The notes: generated by a model from the letters alone, not told the origin. A DNA stretch of 64,000 bases from Yoonia sp034652275 (GCF_034652275.1 NZ_JAXIWG010000001.1:372001-436000); one strand, 5' to 3'. Shown: positions 24,938 to 33,399, counted from the stretch's first letter. Program-made: numbers and translations.

Positions 24938-25801
24938 TCAATCATAGGCGCGCGGGAACAGGCCCCGCGGCTTGATCAGCAGAACCACCAGAAAGGCCAC
25001 ATGCCCCGCGAGGATCTGCCATTCGGGATTGATCGCCGCCCCGACTGTCTGCGCCACGCCGATGATGATCCCGCCTGCCAGCGTGCCCCAAAGCGATCCA
25101 AGGCCGCCGATGATCACAGCCTCGAAAGCATAGATCAGCCGCGCTGGCCCGATGGTCGGATCGAAATTGGCGCGCATCCCCAGATAAAGCGCGGCAATCG
25201 TCACGACGATCATCGCGATCCCCGTGGCGGTCGCAAAAACCGAGGCAGGCTTGATCCCCATTAGGCTCGCCGTGACGGGATCGTCCGATGTGGCGCGGAA
25301 GGCGCGGCCAAGGGCGGTGCGGTAAAACAACTGGTTCAGCCCGACGATCACCGCAATGGCGGACAGAAAGGTCAGCACCGGCATGACGCCCAAAGTCACC
25401 GGTCCCACGGCGAAGGATGCCGTTTCCAGCGCCCCTGCCCCGATCCGCTGGCTGTCGGCCGTGAACCCTTCCAGCAGCGCGTTCTGCAGCACGATGGACA
25501 GGCCGAACGTGACCAGCAAAGGCGGCAGGATATCCTCGCCCAGCACGCGGTTCAGCACCACGCGCTGCAACAGCCAGCCAAAGCCGAACATCAGCGGCAT
25601 GGCGATGGCGGCGGCCAGAAACGGGTTGATGCCAAGAAACGACACCACCACCAGAATGACATAGGCGGCCATCACGATCAGGTCGCCGTGTGCGAGGTTC
25701 ACCAGCCGCATGATCCCGAACACAAGGCTGAGGCCCGCCGCGAACAGCGCATAAAGCCCGCCCAGCAGGATGCCCTGCACGATTGTATCAACCCACATCA
25801 T
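24938..25801 (-). CDS. Branched-chain-type ABC transporter permease (LivH-like)
   Basis: A 287-residue membrane protein with LivH features: LLGGLYALFAAGLSLVFGIMRLVNLAHGDL at the start, FGLSIVLQNALLEG in the middle and the EAA loop GRAFRATSDDPVTASLMGI. It forms the transmembrane channel with the LivM-like protein. Its start overlaps the livF stop by four bases (ATGA), and its own stop overlaps the region upstream of livM, so the transporter genes are translationally coupled. Confidence 0.92.
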   Translation of the reverse strand: MMWVDTIVQGILLGGLYALFAAGLSLVFGIMRLVNLAHGDLIVMAAYVILVVVSFLGINPFLAAAIAMPLMFGFGWLLQRVVLNRVLGEDILPPLLVTFGLSIVLQNALLEGFTADSQRIGAGALETASFAVGPVTLGVMPVLTFLSAIAVIVGLNQLFYRTALGRAFRATSDDPVTASLMGIKPASVFATATGIAMIVVTIAALYLGMRANFDPTIGPARLIYAFEAVIIGGLGSLWGTLAGGIIIGVAQTVGAAINPEWQILAGHVAFLVVLLIKPRGLFPRAYD

Positions 25802-26505
25802 GCGCTCACCCCGAAATAGGCATCGTGGATCGCCTCGCGGCTCAATTCACTCGGCAGGCCGGACAGGGTGACGCGCCCTTCCATCATGCAATAGACACGG
25901 TCCGCAACCTTCAGCGCCTGCCCGATATCCTGTTCCACGACGATCACGGCAGCGCCACTTTCGCGGATCTGCGGCAAGGCGGCATAGATGTCGCGGATGA
26001 CTACGGGAGCAAGGCCAAGGCTGATCTCGTCACAGAGCAGCACCCGCGGATTGGACATCAGCGCCCGCCCGATGGCGACCATCTGTTGCTGGCCGCCCGA
26101 CAGGGATGTGGCAGGCTGGCGGCGTTTCTCGCGCAGAATCGGGAACAGGGCGTAGATTTTATCGAGCGTCCAATGCCCTTTGACCTTGCGGGCGTGGGCG
26201 CCGATCAGCAGGTTTTCCTCAACCGACAACGACGGAAACAGCCGCCGCCCTTCGGGTACCATCGCCACCCCTTGCATCAGCATTTCATCCGCTCGCGCGG
26301 CCCCCACAGGCGCACCGTCAAGCGTAATCATCTCGGGCGCATTGCGCAGCACGCCCGCGATGGACCGCATCAGCGTGGTCTTGCCCGCGCCATTCGCACC
26401 GATGATGGCAATCGCCTCGCCTGCATCCAGATGCAGATCGACGCCATAAAGCGCTTGAAAATCGCCGTACCGCGCGGTCAGGCCGGTGACATGCAACAGG
26501 TTCAT
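25798..26505 (-). CDS. Branched-chain-type ABC transporter ATP-binding protein (LivF-like)
   Basis: A 235-residue ATPase. Walker A is GANGAGKTT, the Q-loop region is VPEGRRLFPSLSVEENL, the ABC signature is LSGGQQQM, Walker B is LLCDEISLGLAP, and the switch region follows at VVEQD. It is shorter than LivG, as usual for LivF. The start is the ATG at 26505, overlapping the livG stop (ATGA). A longer open frame reaching 26706 only adds an Arg-rich antisense-like stretch that overlaps livG. Confidence 0.92.
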   Translation of the reverse strand: MNLLHVTGLTARYGDFQALYGVDLHLDAGEAIAIIGANGAGKTTLMRSIAGVLRNAPEMITLDGAPVGAARADEMLMQGVAMVPEGRRLFPSLSVEENLLIGAHARKVKGHWTLDKIYALFPILREKRRQPATSLSGGQQQMVAIGRALMSNPRVLLCDEISLGLAPVVIRDIYAALPQIRESGAAVIVVEQDIGQALKVADRVYCMMEGRVTLSGLPSELSREAIHDAYFGVSA

Positions 26506-27221
26506 ATGTCGATCCCCAGATAGATTTCGCGCACTTCGCGGCTGGCCATGATCGCGGCAGGCTCGCCCAGCCCGATCACGCGGCCGAAATCGAGCACCAG
26601 CAGGCGTTCGACCACGGAATTGAGCGCGTGCAGCACGTGTTCGATCCAGATGATCGTGGTGCCTTCGGCGTGGATGGCGCGGATCGTGCGGATCAGCGCC
26701 TGACATTCGCCTTCGGTCAGGCCACCGGCGATTTCATCGAGCAGCAGCAATTTCGGCCGTGTCGCCATCGCGCGGGCGAGTTCGAGGCGTTTTCGCTGCA
26801 ACAGGCTGAGGCCCCCCGCCGGATCATTGGCGCGGTCGATCAGTTCGGTCCGCTCAAGGATTACGGCGCAGGTCTCGGCCACGTCCTTTTCGCGGCGGGC
26901 CTGTCCGTGGGCGGCAGCGACGACAAGGTTTTCGAACACGGTGAGATTGGAAAACGGCTGCGGGATCTGGAACGACCGGCCGACCCCCGCCAGACAGCGC
27001 TGCATCGGCGAGACGCGGGTCACGTCCTGTCCGTCAAAAATGACCGTGCCACGGTCGGCGGCAATATTGCCGGTGATGAGGTTGAAGAGCGTCGATTTCC
27101 CCGCCCCGTTCGGTCCGATGATGCCAAGCGCCTGCCCCTGCGGCACCTCAAAGCTGACGTCGTCGGTCACTTTCAAAGCGCCGAAGGATTTGGAGACATT
27201 CTGCAAGGACAGGATGGGCAT
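26502..27221 (-). CDS. Branched-chain-type ABC transporter ATP-binding protein (LivG-like)
   Basis: A 239-residue ATPase. Walker A is GPNGAGKST, then VGRSFQIPQPFSNLTVFENL. The signature region is LSLLQRKRLELARAMA, a diverged form of LSGGQ normal for LivG. Walker B is LLLLDEIAGGL, followed by the switch region (IEH). The ATG at 27221 begins MPILSLQNVSKSFG. Between this gene and the upstream binding-protein gene lie 97 bases holding two palindromes, so its expression may be set separately from the binding protein. Confidence 0.92.
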   Translation of the reverse strand: MPILSLQNVSKSFGALKVTDDVSFEVPQGQALGIIGPNGAGKSTLFNLITGNIAADRGTVIFDGQDVTRVSPMQRCLAGVGRSFQIPQPFSNLTVFENLVVAAAHGQARREKDVAETCAVILERTELIDRANDPAGGLSLLQRKRLELARAMATRPKLLLLDEIAGGLTEGECQALIRTIRAIHAEGTTIIWIEHVLHALNSVVERLLVLDFGRVIGLGEPAAIMASREVREIYLGIDI

Positions 27222-27251
27222 GGCGTTTCCGTTTGGGTTGAGGGTGGTCAG

Positions 27252-27306
27252 GCCCCGGATCAAGTCCGGGGCGCTGGCACAACACGCCCCGGGCTTGACC
27301 CGGGGC
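27252..27306. repeat. Pair of inverted palindromic repeats (CCGGATCAAGTCCGG type)
   Basis: Two 21-base near-palindromes, 27252-27272 and 27286-27306, lie 13 bases apart. The second is the reverse complement of the first except for two positions, which change an A-T pair to a G-C pair so that hairpin pairing is kept. The same core (TCCCGGATCAAGTCCGGGA) recurs at 63781-63801. They sit between the binding-protein gene and livG. Confidence 0.85.
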
Positions 27307-27318
27307 CTCTAGCGAGGC

Positions 27319-28599
27319 TTAGGCCAAAGCCTCCATCGTCCCGCCCGTGGGGATCTCCGGCGCGGTCGTGTTATCCACGACGACCAGATCGAACGTCCCG
27401 TCCTCCTTGCGCCGCCACTGCCCACCGACCAGCGGGGTCTTGCAGACATTCTGCGCGGCAAAGGGCGGCACGCCAGCGCCGTCCCATGCGATGCGGCCAA
27501 CCATCGTATCCAGCTGCGTCGCGCGGATCGTCTCGACCACGTCATCGGGGTCGGTCGGATCGTTCGCACGCTTGATGACATCGGCAGCCATCTCAAACAG
27601 CGAATGTACGAACCCGATAGGCTGGGTCCATGGGCGGCCTGTCTCGGCGGTGAAACTCTCGGCCAGTTCCGCGCAGCTTTCGCCAGTCAGCGACGATGCG
27701 AACGGGTGGCTTGCCGACCACCAGACCTCGGACGACAGGTTGTGCCCTGCCTCTCCCAATGTTTCCACCGACTGCGGGAACAGGATCGCCTTGGCGACCG
27801 TGATCGCCTTTGGCCGGAAGCCTTGCTGAAGCGACTGGTTCCGGAAGGTCGTGAAATCGGGCGGGATCACCACGCCTGTCACGATCTCTGCATTGGCGGC
27901 GCGGAAGGCGTTGATCTGCGCGCTGAAATCATCGGTCAGGTTCTGGTAACGGCCCGGGTCATTGGTGCTGTAACCCGCCTCTGCGAAACCGGGCGCGACA
28001 CCGACATTCGGATCGCCCCAGGCGTTGCCGTCGGCATCGTTCGGAAACAGCCCGCCGACCTGTTTATTGGTGTCCAGCTGGTTCCACATATTGGTGAAAA
28101 CGGCGATCACATCCTCCAGCCCCCAGAAGTAGTGATAGGCATAGTTGAACGGCTGCCAGCTTGTCGGATCGCCGGGGTTGCCCTGCTGGCCGATGAAAAA
28201 CGGCTGCCATGGTGCTTTGGTCGAAATCACCGGCACGCCTTCGGATTCGCAGACCGTCGCCACGGGGTTCGTGGTTTCCGGCGTCGAGGCGACGAGCATG
28301 AAATCCACCTCGTCGCTGATGATGAGTTCCTGCGCCACTGTTGCAGCACGGTTCGGGTTGGACTGGCTATCCTTGACGATCACCTGCACGTCGATGCCCT
28401 GTTCGGCCATCACGCGGTTGAACATTGCCAGCGTGAAACTGTCCGCCTCGGCAAAGCCTGCCAGCGGGCCGGTCTGCGGGCTAACATAGCCGATGCGGAC
28501 GCCGCGCCCTTGGGCGATGGCAGGCATGGCAAGCCCCGATGCGGACAAGGCAAAGCCGCTGGCCAAGCCGGTTTTCAGTAATTTGCGTCGCGTAATCAT
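27319..28599 (-). CDS. ABC transporter solute-binding protein (branched-chain/aromatic type, LivK-like)
   Basis: A 426-residue periplasmic protein. The signal peptide starts MITRRKLLKTGLASGFALSASGLAMPAIAQ, with a twin-arginine-like TRRKLLK that may use the Tat pathway. The mature part has the type I periplasmic-binding fold of receptor-ligand (ANF/LivK) proteins: VRIGYVSPQTGPLAGF, VIVKDSQSNPNRAATVAQELI and a DEVDFMLVASTPETTNPVATVCESEGVP strand-turn region. Within an operon for ring hydroxylation and cleavage the ligand is likely an aromatic acid or phenol. It is 31 bases downstream of the maleylacetate reductase gene. Confidence 0.92.
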   Translation of the reverse strand: MITRRKLLKTGLASGFALSASGLAMPAIAQGRGVRIGYVSPQTGPLAGFAEADSFTLAMFNRVMAEQGIDVQVIVKDSQSNPNRAATVAQELIISDEVDFMLVASTPETTNPVATVCESEGVPVISTKAPWQPFFIGQQGNPGDPTSWQPFNYAYHYFWGLEDVIAVFTNMWNQLDTNKQVGGLFPNDADGNAWGDPNVGVAPGFAEAGYSTNDPGRYQNLTDDFSAQINAFRAANAEIVTGVVIPPDFTTFRNQSLQQGFRPKAITVAKAILFPQSVETLGEAGHNLSSEVWWSASHPFASSLTGESCAELAESFTAETGRPWTQPIGFVHSLFEMAADVIKRANDPTDPDDVVETIRATQLDTMVGRIAWDGAGVPPFAAQNVCKTPLVGGQWRRKEDGTFDLVVVDNTTAPEIPTGGTMEALA

Positions 28600-28630
28600 C
28601 TTAAATCCTCCCAGTTCAAGTTTACGGTTT

Positions 28631-29698
28631 TCAGGTGACAGGCCGCGTCCCTCGCCACGCGTCTGTCAGGATGGTTTTGACGTCATCGCGCGTGAAGGCG
28701 CGCGGATTGGCATAGGGCGCGCGCGTCGCAATCTCGGCGGCGCGGTCCAGATCGACCTCTTGCAGCCCAAGATCGGACAGGCGCAGCGGCGCGCCCAGAC
28801 CCGATGCGAAATCCCACAGCCCGCCGCCGACTTGTCCTCCCAGCAGATCGGCGACGGGTGCGAGTTTGCCCGGCACCGCGACGGCGTTAAAACCGGCGGT
28901 ATGCGGCAGCATGATCGCATGGGTTTCGGCATGGGGCAGCCCGAAGGACCCGCCCAGCACATGGCAAAGCTTGTGATGCAGCGCCATCGCCACAGACCCC
29001 AACACAGTGGAACACAGCCATGCGCCATACAGCACTTCGGCGCGGGCATCGCTGTCGACGGGTTCGGCGATGACGGCGGGCAAACCCTGTTTGAACGCGC
29101 GGATCGCGTCCAGCGCCATCATGTCGGTGATCGGGTTGGCATCGGCGGCATAAAGCCCCTCGATCGCATGAGCGATGGCGTTCAGCGCCGATGTGACGGT
29201 CATCGAAATGGGCAGGCCGAGCGTCAGATCGACGTCATAGATCACCAGTTCCGGCCGGATCGTGGGATCACGGCGGGTGGTCTTTTCGCCCTTGTCGGTC
29301 TCGCCCAGAATATCGGTCATTTCGGACCCGGCATAGGTCGTGGGGATCACCACCTGATCGGCCCCCGTGCGCAGGGCAATCGCCTTGCCCAAGCCCGTCG
29401 TGGACCCGCCGCCGATGGCCACGACACAATCCGCCCCGCTCGTCCGATAGGCGGCTATGGCACGGTCGGTCACATCGACGGGCGTGTGCATCGTGGCGTT
29501 GGTGAACAGGCCCGCCGCCATGTCGCCCAGCCGGTCCGCAACAGCCTGCGCCTGATCCGCCTGCTGCGGCGTGGACAGCACCAGCGCCTTGCCGCGCCCC
29601 AGCGATTGCACGGCATCGCCAACCTGCGCCAGCGTGCCATGCCCAAAGATCACCTTTGTCGTGATCCCCGGAAAGACAAAGGCGCGCGAGCCGCTCAT
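28631..29698 (-). CDS. Maleylacetate reductase (iron-type alcohol dehydrogenase fold)
   Basis: A 355-residue NAD(P)H-dependent enzyme of the Fe-alcohol-dehydrogenase/dehydroquinate-synthase superfamily. The nucleotide-binding motif is VVAIGGGSTTGLGKAIAL, followed by IPTTYAGSEMTDILGE and LHHKLCHVLGGSFGLPHAETHAIMLPH, all characteristic of maleylacetate reductases. The enzyme reduces maleylacetate to 3-oxoadipate, the step after intradiol cleavage of hydroxyquinol. Its start overlaps the stop of the esterase gene (ATGA), so the reading order is esterase, reductase, transporter, hydroxylase, dioxygenase and BKACE. Confidence 0.9.
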   Translation of the reverse strand: MSGSRAFVFPGITTKVIFGHGTLAQVGDAVQSLGRGKALVLSTPQQADQAQAVADRLGDMAAGLFTNATMHTPVDVTDRAIAAYRTSGADCVVAIGGGSTTGLGKAIALRTGADQVVIPTTYAGSEMTDILGETDKGEKTTRRDPTIRPELVIYDVDLTLGLPISMTVTSALNAIAHAIEGLYAADANPITDMMALDAIRAFKQGLPAVIAEPVDSDARAEVLYGAWLCSTVLGSVAMALHHKLCHVLGGSFGLPHAETHAIMLPHTAGFNAVAVPGKLAPVADLLGGQVGGGLWDFASGLGAPLRLSDLGLQEVDLDRAAEIATRAPYANPRAFTRDDVKTILTDAWRGTRPVT

Positions 29699-30345
29699 GC
29701 CGCGTCGCCCCAGACCGGCGTGCCTTGGGCCAGCGCGCGCAGCATGTCCGACAGCACGGCGATTTCGGTATCCGTCACCTCATGCGGGCGACCGGGGAAC
29801 ATATCGGTGCGCAGACGTGCGCCGGCACGGGTCAGGTCGGCCAGCATCCGGTAATGCGCATCGACAGGAATCCACGGATCGGCGTCGCCACAACTGGCAT
29901 AAACCGTCAATCCGGCAAGCTGCTTCATCGGCAGCTTGTCTGTTTCAGCACCTATCCGGCAGGCAGTGAAAAGACAGACCGCATCGGCGATCTTCGGCTG
30001 GCACATCAGCGTTTCCAACGACAGGCAAGCCCCCTGCGAAAATCCGCAAAGAAGCACAGGCACATCCGGTGCAGCACTGCGTTCGGCATTAATGACCTCT
30101 GTCACCTCGCGCACGCCGCCATGCATCGCGATCAGTGTCTCGTCGGTCAAAGGGTCGATGGCGCGCGCGGCGTACCAGCCGTGACCTTCCGATTTCGGCA
30201 GGACGTAGCGCACACCCGGTACCGCGACGCGGGCGACGATGCTGTCCAGCATATCCGCCTGCGTCTGGCCGCGCCCGTGCACGACGATGCAGATCACCTG
30301 TGCGGCGCCCTGATCGGCCCCGTGGAAAACCGGATCGGTCATCAT
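29695..30345 (-). CDS. Alpha/beta hydrolase, phospholipase/carboxylesterase type (MhqD-like)
   Basis: A 216-residue serine esterase. The nucleophile elbow is GFSQG (Ser103), with a likely Asp in GDADPWIPVD and His in GRPHEVTD near the C-terminus; the oxyanion region is VVHGRGQTQADM. It has the length and motifs of the carboxylesterase/phospholipase family that includes Bacillus MhqD. It is paired with a PcpA/MhqO-like dioxygenase six bases upstream, as in the Bacillus methylhydroquinone-resistance (mhq) operons. The start may be either of two consecutive ATG codons. The substrate is unknown; ester release of an aromatic or quinone detoxification are both possible. Confidence 0.82.
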   Translation of the reverse strand: MMTDPVFHGADQGAAQVICIVVHGRGQTQADMLDSIVARVAVPGVRYVLPKSEGHGWYAARAIDPLTDETLIAMHGGVREVTEVINAERSAAPDVPVLLCGFSQGACLSLETLMCQPKIADAVCLFTACRIGAETDKLPMKQLAGLTVYASCGDADPWIPVDAHYRMLADLTRAGARLRTDMFPGRPHEVTDTEIAVLSDMLRALAQGTPVWGDAA

Positions 30346-30351
30346 TCAACC

Positions 30352-31308
30352 TCAGAAATTCGCAGGCTCGAGCCCGGCTTCCATTTCGGCCTGCCGGTCG
30401 GCGAACCACGGCGGGAAGACCAGCGTCTGTCCGATGGCATCGGCGGGTTCGTCCTTGGCCCAGCCCCCCGGCACGGTCCATGCGAGTTCAAACAGCGCAC
30501 CACCGGGGCTGCGCACATAGCAGGACTTGAAATACATCCGGTCCTTTTGCTCTGAAATATCGGTGAACCCCAGACCCTCGATATGGGCGCGCAGCGCCAT
30601 CTGGTTGTCCTCGTCGCCGGTGTTCAGCGCCAGATGATGGATCGTGCCGCCCGCCAGCGTCCAAGTGCCTTGGGCCACGTCGGGTTCGTGCAGCACCTCG
30701 ACGATGGATTTCGCGCCGTCATTGGTGGGGACTGCAAAAACAAGACCCTCATGCGTGTCCGCGATTTTCTCCATCGGCAGGGCAATGGTCAGGAAATCGT
30801 CCATCGCGGTGCGGTCCATGACGGAAATCGCGCCGCCATAGATGCCCTTGATCCCGTGTTCGGCACTGATGCCGCGGTCGGGGTTGGCAATCGGTGTGCG
30901 GTTGTCGCTGGGGTTTTCGACCAGTTCATGCGGGATGCCGCAGGGATGTTCGAACACCACGCGATCCGCGCCGAAACGCGCGGTCTTGCGCGCGGGCACG
31001 CCCATTTCGTTCAGCCGGTTGACCCAGAATTCGCTGGCCCCCACGGGGATTGCCTGCATCACAACCTTGGACTGGTTCGACCCACGCCGCCCGAAAATGC
31101 CGGGCTTGGCAAAGGGGAATGTCGTGATGATGGTCGAGGCATCGCCGTTCTTGGCCCCGTAATAGAGGTGATAGACCGGCAGCACGCCGTCGAACAGCAC
31201 CGTGCGCTTGACCGAATAAAGGCCCAGCGTCTTGGTATAGAAATCGTAATCTTCCTGCACGCCATGCGTGCTGAGCGTCAGGTGATGATAACCGCTGATG
31301 CGTGACAT
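30352..31308 (-). CDS. VOC-superfamily ring-cleaving dioxygenase (PcpA/LinE/MhqO-like)
   Basis: A 318-residue vicinal-oxygen-chelate protein with four glyoxalase modules. The residues matching the iron ligands of the hydroquinone dioxygenase PcpA (His11, His227, Glu276) are present with an offset of two: His9 (GYHHLTL), His225 (IHHLALN) and Glu274 (ALFELAW). The family cleaves para-dihydroxylated rings (hydroquinones) or protects against quinones. It is the first gene of the operon, transcribed divergently from the LysR gene, with a strong Shine-Dalgarno (GGAGGAGAC). In a hydroxyquinol pathway it may handle a related hydroquinone, or remove toxic quinone. Confidence 0.85.
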   Translation of the reverse strand: MSRISGYHHLTLSTHGVQEDYDFYTKTLGLYSVKRTVLFDGVLPVYHLYYGAKNGDASTIITTFPFAKPGIFGRRGSNQSKVVMQAIPVGASEFWVNRLNEMGVPARKTARFGADRVVFEHPCGIPHELVENPSDNRTPIANPDRGISAEHGIKGIYGGAISVMDRTAMDDFLTIALPMEKIADTHEGLVFAVPTNDGAKSIVEVLHEPDVAQGTWTLAGGTIHHLALNTGDEDNQMALRAHIEGLGFTDISEQKDRMYFKSCYVRSPGGALFELAWTVPGGWAKDEPADAIGQTLVFPPWFADRQAEMEAGLEPANF

Positions 31309-31385
31309 GATGTCTCCTCCCTTGGTGTCGAATGCGATGGTGCAGCCTTGGGTTATGGCCAGCCTCCTCGCTGGTCATGGGCCTT

Positions 31386-31420
31386 TTGCACCGGCTTGAT
31401 TGCACGCTAGGACCGTGCAA
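31386..31420. promoter_or_regulatory. Candidate LysR operator (TTGCAC half-sites)
   Basis: In the 157-base gap between the divergent dioxygenase and LysR genes, TTGCACG-N7-CGTGCAA forms a perfect 21-base dyad at 31400-31420. A further direct copy of TTGCAC lies at 31386-31391, 14 bases away. Such an arrangement of a dyad plus a third half-site is typical of LysR-type binding regions. Assignment is by position and symmetry only. Confidence 0.6.
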
Positions 31421-31465
31421 CATGTAATAGTATTAAATCTGAGGGCTTCAGCATGACGAATTGCT

Positions 31466-32416
31466 ATGAAGATTGATGAGAAACACCTCGCCCAACTTGC
31501 GGCCGTTGTCGAAGCGGGCGGTGTCACCGAAGGCGCGCATCTGCTGGGCATGACGCAACCGGCCGTGTCGCGCACCCTGTCGGCGCTGGAAAAGCGGTTG
31601 GGCGAAAAGCTGTTCATGCCGGGCCGCAGGCCGCTGGTGCCTACGATCATCGGGCGGCAACTGGCGGCGCATGGCAAAGTCATTCTGGACGCGGGGCGCA
31701 AAGCGTCGGACTCGGTGCGCAGTTTTCAGGCAGGGTCGGCGGGAACCGTGCGGATCGGCGGTGTGCCGTTTTTTATGGATGCGCTGATTTCGCAGATGCT
31801 GGGGCAGTTTCAGGTGCAGCAGCCCGATATCTCGATCGACCAGTCCTATGGCAACCTGCCCGAATTGCAGGCGGGGCTGCGGTCGGGCCAGCTCGACATG
31901 GCGATCTGTCCGCTGGGCGTGGTCGAACCGGGGTCGGAGCTGGCCTTTACCGAGATCCTGCCGGGGCGCAACGTGATCGCCGCCCGCGCGCGGCATCCGC
32001 TGTTCAAGAAGAAATCCATCACCTCGCACGATCTGCTGCGCTATCCGTGGATCGCCCCCCTGCCCGGATCACCGCTGCTGGCAGACCTGCATGCGATCCT
32101 GTTGTCTATCGGGGTCAGCGAATTCAACGTGCGCTATACCGGCGGGTCGCTTTTGAGCGTGCTGAACTACCTGCATGAGACCGACGCGCTGACCGTTTTG
32201 CCGCAAAGCGTGCTGTTCGCCTTCCGGCAGGACGGGCGGTTCAAGACGCTGCCGATCAAGATACCACAGCCGCAACGCTCGCTTGGGATCCTGACGCTCA
32301 AAGAGGCACCAAAGCTGCCCGCCAGCGACAAGCTGACGAAATTCATCATCACGCGCTTCAACGAATTGCGCGGCATCATCCTGCGCCACGAGAACGCGGT
32401 GATCTGGGGGACGTGA
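31466..32416 (+). CDS. LysR-family transcriptional regulator of the aromatic cluster
   Basis: A 316-residue regulator. The winged helix-turn-helix occupies residues 1-65 (LAAVVEAGGVTEGAHLLGMTQPAVSRTLSALEKRLG), followed by a linker helix and the type 2 periplasmic-binding-like effector domain (GTVRIGGVPFFMDALISQML, LPELQAGLRSGQLDMAIC). It resembles GbpR-type LysR regulators. It is divergent from the eleven-gene aromatic operon with a dyad between them, so it probably activates that operon in response to an aromatic inducer and represses itself; this is inference. The ATG lacks a strong Shine-Dalgarno. Confidence 0.9.
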   Translation: MKIDEKHLAQLAAVVEAGGVTEGAHLLGMTQPAVSRTLSALEKRLGEKLFMPGRRPLVPTIIGRQLAAHGKVILDAGRKASDSVRSFQAGSAGTVRIGGVPFFMDALISQMLGQFQVQQPDISIDQSYGNLPELQAGLRSGQLDMAICPLGVVEPGSELAFTEILPGRNVIAARARHPLFKKKSITSHDLLRYPWIAPLPGSPLLADLHAILLSIGVSEFNVRYTGGSLLSVLNYLHETDALTVLPQSVLFAFRQDGRFKTLPIKIPQPQRSLGILTLKEAPKLPASDKLTKFIITRFNELRGIILRHENAVIWGT

Positions 32417-32498
32417 CTGCGGGAGGCTTGCAAAACCGGCGCAGGCTGTCACAAGGGGCGCGCGCATCCGGCGCAGGTTTTCCCGTACAGGTTCCCCG

Positions 32499-33365
32499 AT
32501 GAGCACAACCTTGCAAGCGGCGCTGTGGATGGTGGGCGCGATTGTCGCCTTTACCACCATGGCGATCGGCGGGCGCAGCGTGAGTGCCGAGCTCGATACG
32601 TTCGAGCTGATGCTTTACCGCAGTGTGATCGGCTTTGGCATCGTGATCGCCATCGCGTGGTACACAGGCGCCATAGGCCAGATTCGCGCGCGCAAGCTGC
32701 GGCTGCATCTGGTGCGCAATGTATTCCATTTCACCGGGCAGAACCTGTGGTTCTATGCCATCACCGTGATCCCGCTGGCGCAGGTCTTTGCGCTGGAATT
32801 CACCACGCCCATATGGGTTTTGCTTTTGTCGCCGCTGATCTTGCAGGAACGGCTGACGGGAATGGGTATGCTGGCGGCCCTGATCGGTTTCGTGGGTATC
32901 CTGATCGTGGCGCGACCGGATCCCGGCAATATCAGTCCGGGGCTGCTGGCGGCCGCGGGCTGCGCTGTCTTCTTTGCGCTCAATGCGATCCTGACACGCA
33001 AGCTGACGCGGACCGAAGGGATCACCTCGATCCTGTTTTTCCTGACCGCCACACAAGCAGTATTCGGGCTGATCTGTGCAGGCTATGACGGGGACATCGC
33101 GCTGCCTTCGGGCGCGATTCTGCCTTGGGTCGTGGTGATCAGCATTGCGGGACTGGTCGCGCATTTTTGCCTGACCAAAGCGCTGAGCATCGCGCCGGCC
33201 AGCACGGTCATGCCGCTGGACTTTGCGCGCCTGCCCGCCATCGCGGTTGTCGGCATGCTGCTTTATGACGAGCCTTTGGAATTGCTGGTCTTTGTCGGTG
33301 CCGCGCTGATTTTTCTGGGCAATTACATCAACATCCGGCATGCGGGTCGCGCAGCGATTAACTGA
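32499..33365 (+). CDS. EamA/DMT-family transporter
   Basis: A 288-residue membrane protein with about ten transmembrane helices in two EamA repeats. The first repeat ends near RPDPGN and the second starts at GLLAAAGCAVFFALNAILTRKLTR; FTTPIWVLLLSPLILQERL is the typical end of the first repeat. Such proteins export metabolites or amino acids. It follows the LysR gene by 82 bases on the same strand and might be co-regulated, perhaps exporting an intermediate, but this is not shown. A weak hairpin (TGAACC-GGAT-GGTTCA) overlaps its stop codon. Confidence 0.88.
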   Translation: MSTTLQAALWMVGAIVAFTTMAIGGRSVSAELDTFELMLYRSVIGFGIVIAIAWYTGAIGQIRARKLRLHLVRNVFHFTGQNLWFYAITVIPLAQVFALEFTTPIWVLLLSPLILQERLTGMGMLAALIGFVGILIVARPDPGNISPGLLAAAGCAVFFALNAILTRKLTRTEGITSILFFLTATQAVFGLICAGYDGDIALPSGAILPWVVVISIAGLVAHFCLTKALSIAPASTVMPLDFARLPAIAVVGMLLYDEPLELLVFVGAALIFLGNYINIRHAGRAAIN

Positions 33366-33399
33366 ACCGGATGGTTCAATTATTGCGCTGCACTGCGGC

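Noticed and set aside
26506..26706. N-terminal extension of the LivF open frame by 67 residues.
   Set aside because: It overlaps the end of livG in another frame and is His/Arg-rich; the normal LivF start at 26505 overlaps the livG stop.
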